This document shows positions 39,655-40,815 of a DNA stretch of 40,815 nt, piece by piece (the first letter of the stretch is position 1; every line of letters begins with the position of its first letter). Source of the DNA: an uncultured Clostridia bacterium (GTDB lineage Bacteria > Bacillota > Clostridia > Oscillospirales > Ruminococcaceae); the NCBI GenBank assembly GCA_947631575.1, contig CANRLW010000009.1:1-40815 (forward strand), given 5' to 3'. The notes under the pieces are model-generated. The model made no database searches. It had not been told where the DNA came from and saw only the letters and a program-made list of their open reading frames with translations. The translations under genes were made by a program, and so were the position numbers.

Positions 39655-40506
39655 ATGAAGATAAGACAACTGATAGCAGCTGCGGCAGTGTGCGCGGGCG
39701 TTTTGCTGACAGGGTGCGACACATTTGATTACGGCATTACTAGCGCGTCGCCGAGAGAAATAGAAGGCTTTTCGGGAAATGTCGAAGATGTACAGCCAAA
39801 TGCGGGCGACCTTATAGCGGAATTTGAAATAGAGGGCTTTGGCACAATAAAAGCCGTACTGTTTCCCCAAGCTGCGCCAATGGGCGTAGAAAACTTCCAA
39901 AAGCTTGCGGACAGCGGGTATTACGACGGACTTAAAATTCACCGCGTAGTGAGCGACTTTATGTTTCAGGGCGGCTCGGCAAACGGCGACGGCACGGGCG
40001 GCGACGCGGCAATAAACGGCGGTTCTTTCGGAATTGAAACAGCGCAGAATGCACGTCATTTTTACGGAGCGCTGTGTTATGCAAATGACGCAGGCTCAAA
40101 TACTACACAGTTCTATATCGTAAACTCAAAGTCTTCCGAAGACCTTTCCGCATTTGATTATGAATCTTATGACAGCATAGTAGAAGAAGGAAAGGGCTAT
40201 ATAAAAGAGGCGCATGAGGCGGGAGAAACAAACTACGAGGAATATTATGTCTATCAGACACAGTTCTATCAGAACAGGATAGATTATTTCAAAGGCGCTA
40301 CAGAGGCGATCTCAAACAAATATAAAACAGTTGGCGGCGTACCTTCGCTTGACGGAAATTATACGGTTTTCGGTCAGGTCTATGAGGGACTCGACGTAGT
40401 AGACGCAATAAGCGCCGTTGAAGTTCAGGACAACGGCGGCGGCGAAGTTTCAAAGCCCGTGGAGGATATCATAATAAAGAGCGTAAAGGTTACGACTTTC
40501 TCATAA
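39655..40506 (+). CDS. cyclophilin-type peptidyl-prolyl isomerase, lipoprotein
   Basis: This 283-residue secreted PPIase begins with a signal peptide ending in the lipobox LLTGC (AAAAVCAGVLLTGCDTFDYG), so it is probably anchored to the outer face of the membrane. Cyclophilin motifs are AVLFPQAAPMGVENFQKLAD, YYDGLKIHRVVSDFMFQGG and NTTQFYIVNS, then DGNYTVFGQVYEGLDVVDAI. Between the last two motifs lies an insertion of about 70 residues rich in Glu and Tyr (EEGKGYIKEAHEAGETNYEE). The ATG at 39655 is preferred over one at 39634 overlapping the cysS stop, because GGAGAGG is 6-7 bases upstream. Confidence 0.92.
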   Translation: MKIRQLIAAAAVCAGVLLTGCDTFDYGITSASPREIEGFSGNVEDVQPNAGDLIAEFEIEGFGTIKAVLFPQAAPMGVENFQKLADSGYYDGLKIHRVVSDFMFQGGSANGDGTGGDAAINGGSFGIETAQNARHFYGALCYANDAGSNTTQFYIVNSKSSEDLSAFDYESYDSIVEEGKGYIKEAHEAGETNYEEYYVYQTQFYQNRIDYFKGATEAISNKYKTVGGVPSLDGNYTVFGQVYEGLDVVDAISAVEVQDNGGGEVSKPVEDIIIKSVKVTTFS

Positions 40507-40516
40507 TATACAAACG

Positions 40517-40540
40517 GTCCGGGAAATCAAATTCCCGGAC
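40517..40540 (+). terminator. strong hairpin after the isomerase gene
   Basis: GTCCGGGAA (40517-40525) pairs perfectly with TTCCCGGAC (40532-40540). It is followed by TGACTGTTTA rather than a clean T run, so termination efficiency is uncertain. Confidence 0.6.
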
Positions 40541-40559
40541 TGACTGTTTATAGAGGAAA

Positions 40560-40815
40560 AGTTGTTTTTTGCTTATAACTAATTCTAGCCTCTAGCCTCT
40601 TTCTCTGAAAATCAAACAACTTTTACACTCAAAAGCTCCCCGAATTTCTTACCTCTTATCTCTTACCTCTTACCTCTAGAAGGGAAACTCTTGTTTTCCC
40701 CGCACCCTTTAGCGCTGTTTCGGGGATTGCGGGGGCTTTGCCCCATATGCACTAACTTAACAACAAATTACACATTTGCAAACGAATAAAACCTTTTCGT
40801 TTTTCAACGCGGGAG
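40560..40815. repeat. non-coding repeat-rich tail of the window
   Basis: No gene is seen from 40507 to the end. The segment contains short tandem units, TAGCCTCTAGCCTCT at about 40588-40602 and repeated TTACCTCT/TATCTCT units at about 40650-40677. It also carries CTCAAAAGCTCCCCGAATTT, which resembles the reverse complement of the purine-rich half of element D. A GC-rich stretch (GCGGGGGCTTTGCCCC) follows. It looks like another dispersed-repeat insertion cut by the window edge. Confidence 0.5.

Noticed and set aside
40588-40680. Possible CRISPR array from the repeated short pyrimidine units
   Set aside because: Units are 7-8 bp, adjacent without unique spacers, and no cas gene is nearby.

Overview
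The window looks like a core chromosomal segment of a spore-forming member of the Clostridia (Bacillota), probably an uncultured gut lineage near the Ruminococcaceae/Oscillospiraceae. The evidence is a complete spoIIIAA-AH operon, a SpoVM micro-gene, an Asp23-nusB-xseAB-ispA-dxs-tlyA-nadK-argR-recN gene string, a T-box leader on cysE-cysS, gatCAB, a glutamate synthase split over several polypeptides with an ANTAR regulator, and GGAGG-type ribosome binding sites almost everywhere. The taxonomic placement is inference. No rRNA, tRNA, CRISPR array, prophage or complete insertion sequence was seen.

Layout. 1-449: 5' part of dusB (minus). 892-1674: membrane DUF1624 acyltransferase-like gene. 1834-4873: lon-engB. 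5045-7739: mutS2 and a TfoX-like gene (minus). 7858-8841: D-lactate dehydrogenase. 9458-14096: spoIIIAA-AH. 14388-14658 (minus): two very small genes, spoVM (27 codons) and a 57-codon membrane protein. 14886-24508: one long plus-strand run from asp23 to recN, covering transcription, DNA repair, isoprenoid precursors, NAD and arginine control. 24549-27743 (minus): gatCAB for Gln-tRNA(Gln)/Asn-tRNA(Asn) formation. 28831-34463: split glutamate synthase operon ending with an ANTAR protein. 34473-36226 (minus): CYTH phosphatase/cyclase-like gene, biotin-protein ligase and YfcE-type phosphoesterase. 36335-37240: three unrecognised small genes. 37346-40506: Cys T-box, cysE, cysS and a lipoprotein peptidyl-prolyl isomerase.

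The most unusual content lies between genes. A family of 240-375 bp non-coding elements has ends resembling CAG..TGTATA.AAA and a GC-rich CCCCTTCCCC/GGGGAAGGGG core. Three copies (512-754, 27813-28186, 28519-28785) are flanked by direct repeats of 22, 23 and 20 bp, so they look like mobile MITE-type elements making unusually long target-site duplications. Each sits between a predicted sigma-A promoter and the start codon of its gene (dusB, gatC, gltB1), about 8-35 bp after the predicted transcription start. All three lie in the same orientation relative to transcription. They therefore become part of the 5' leader of three nitrogen or translation-related transcripts.

A second repeat family (long inverted repeats around ACAGTGTACAGT-type ends) lies at 14116-14367 and 8888-9170. 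A third hairpin at 4877-4987 shares its ends with the first family. Apart from these elements and the small unknown proteins, the genes are ordinary housekeeping and sporulation genes.
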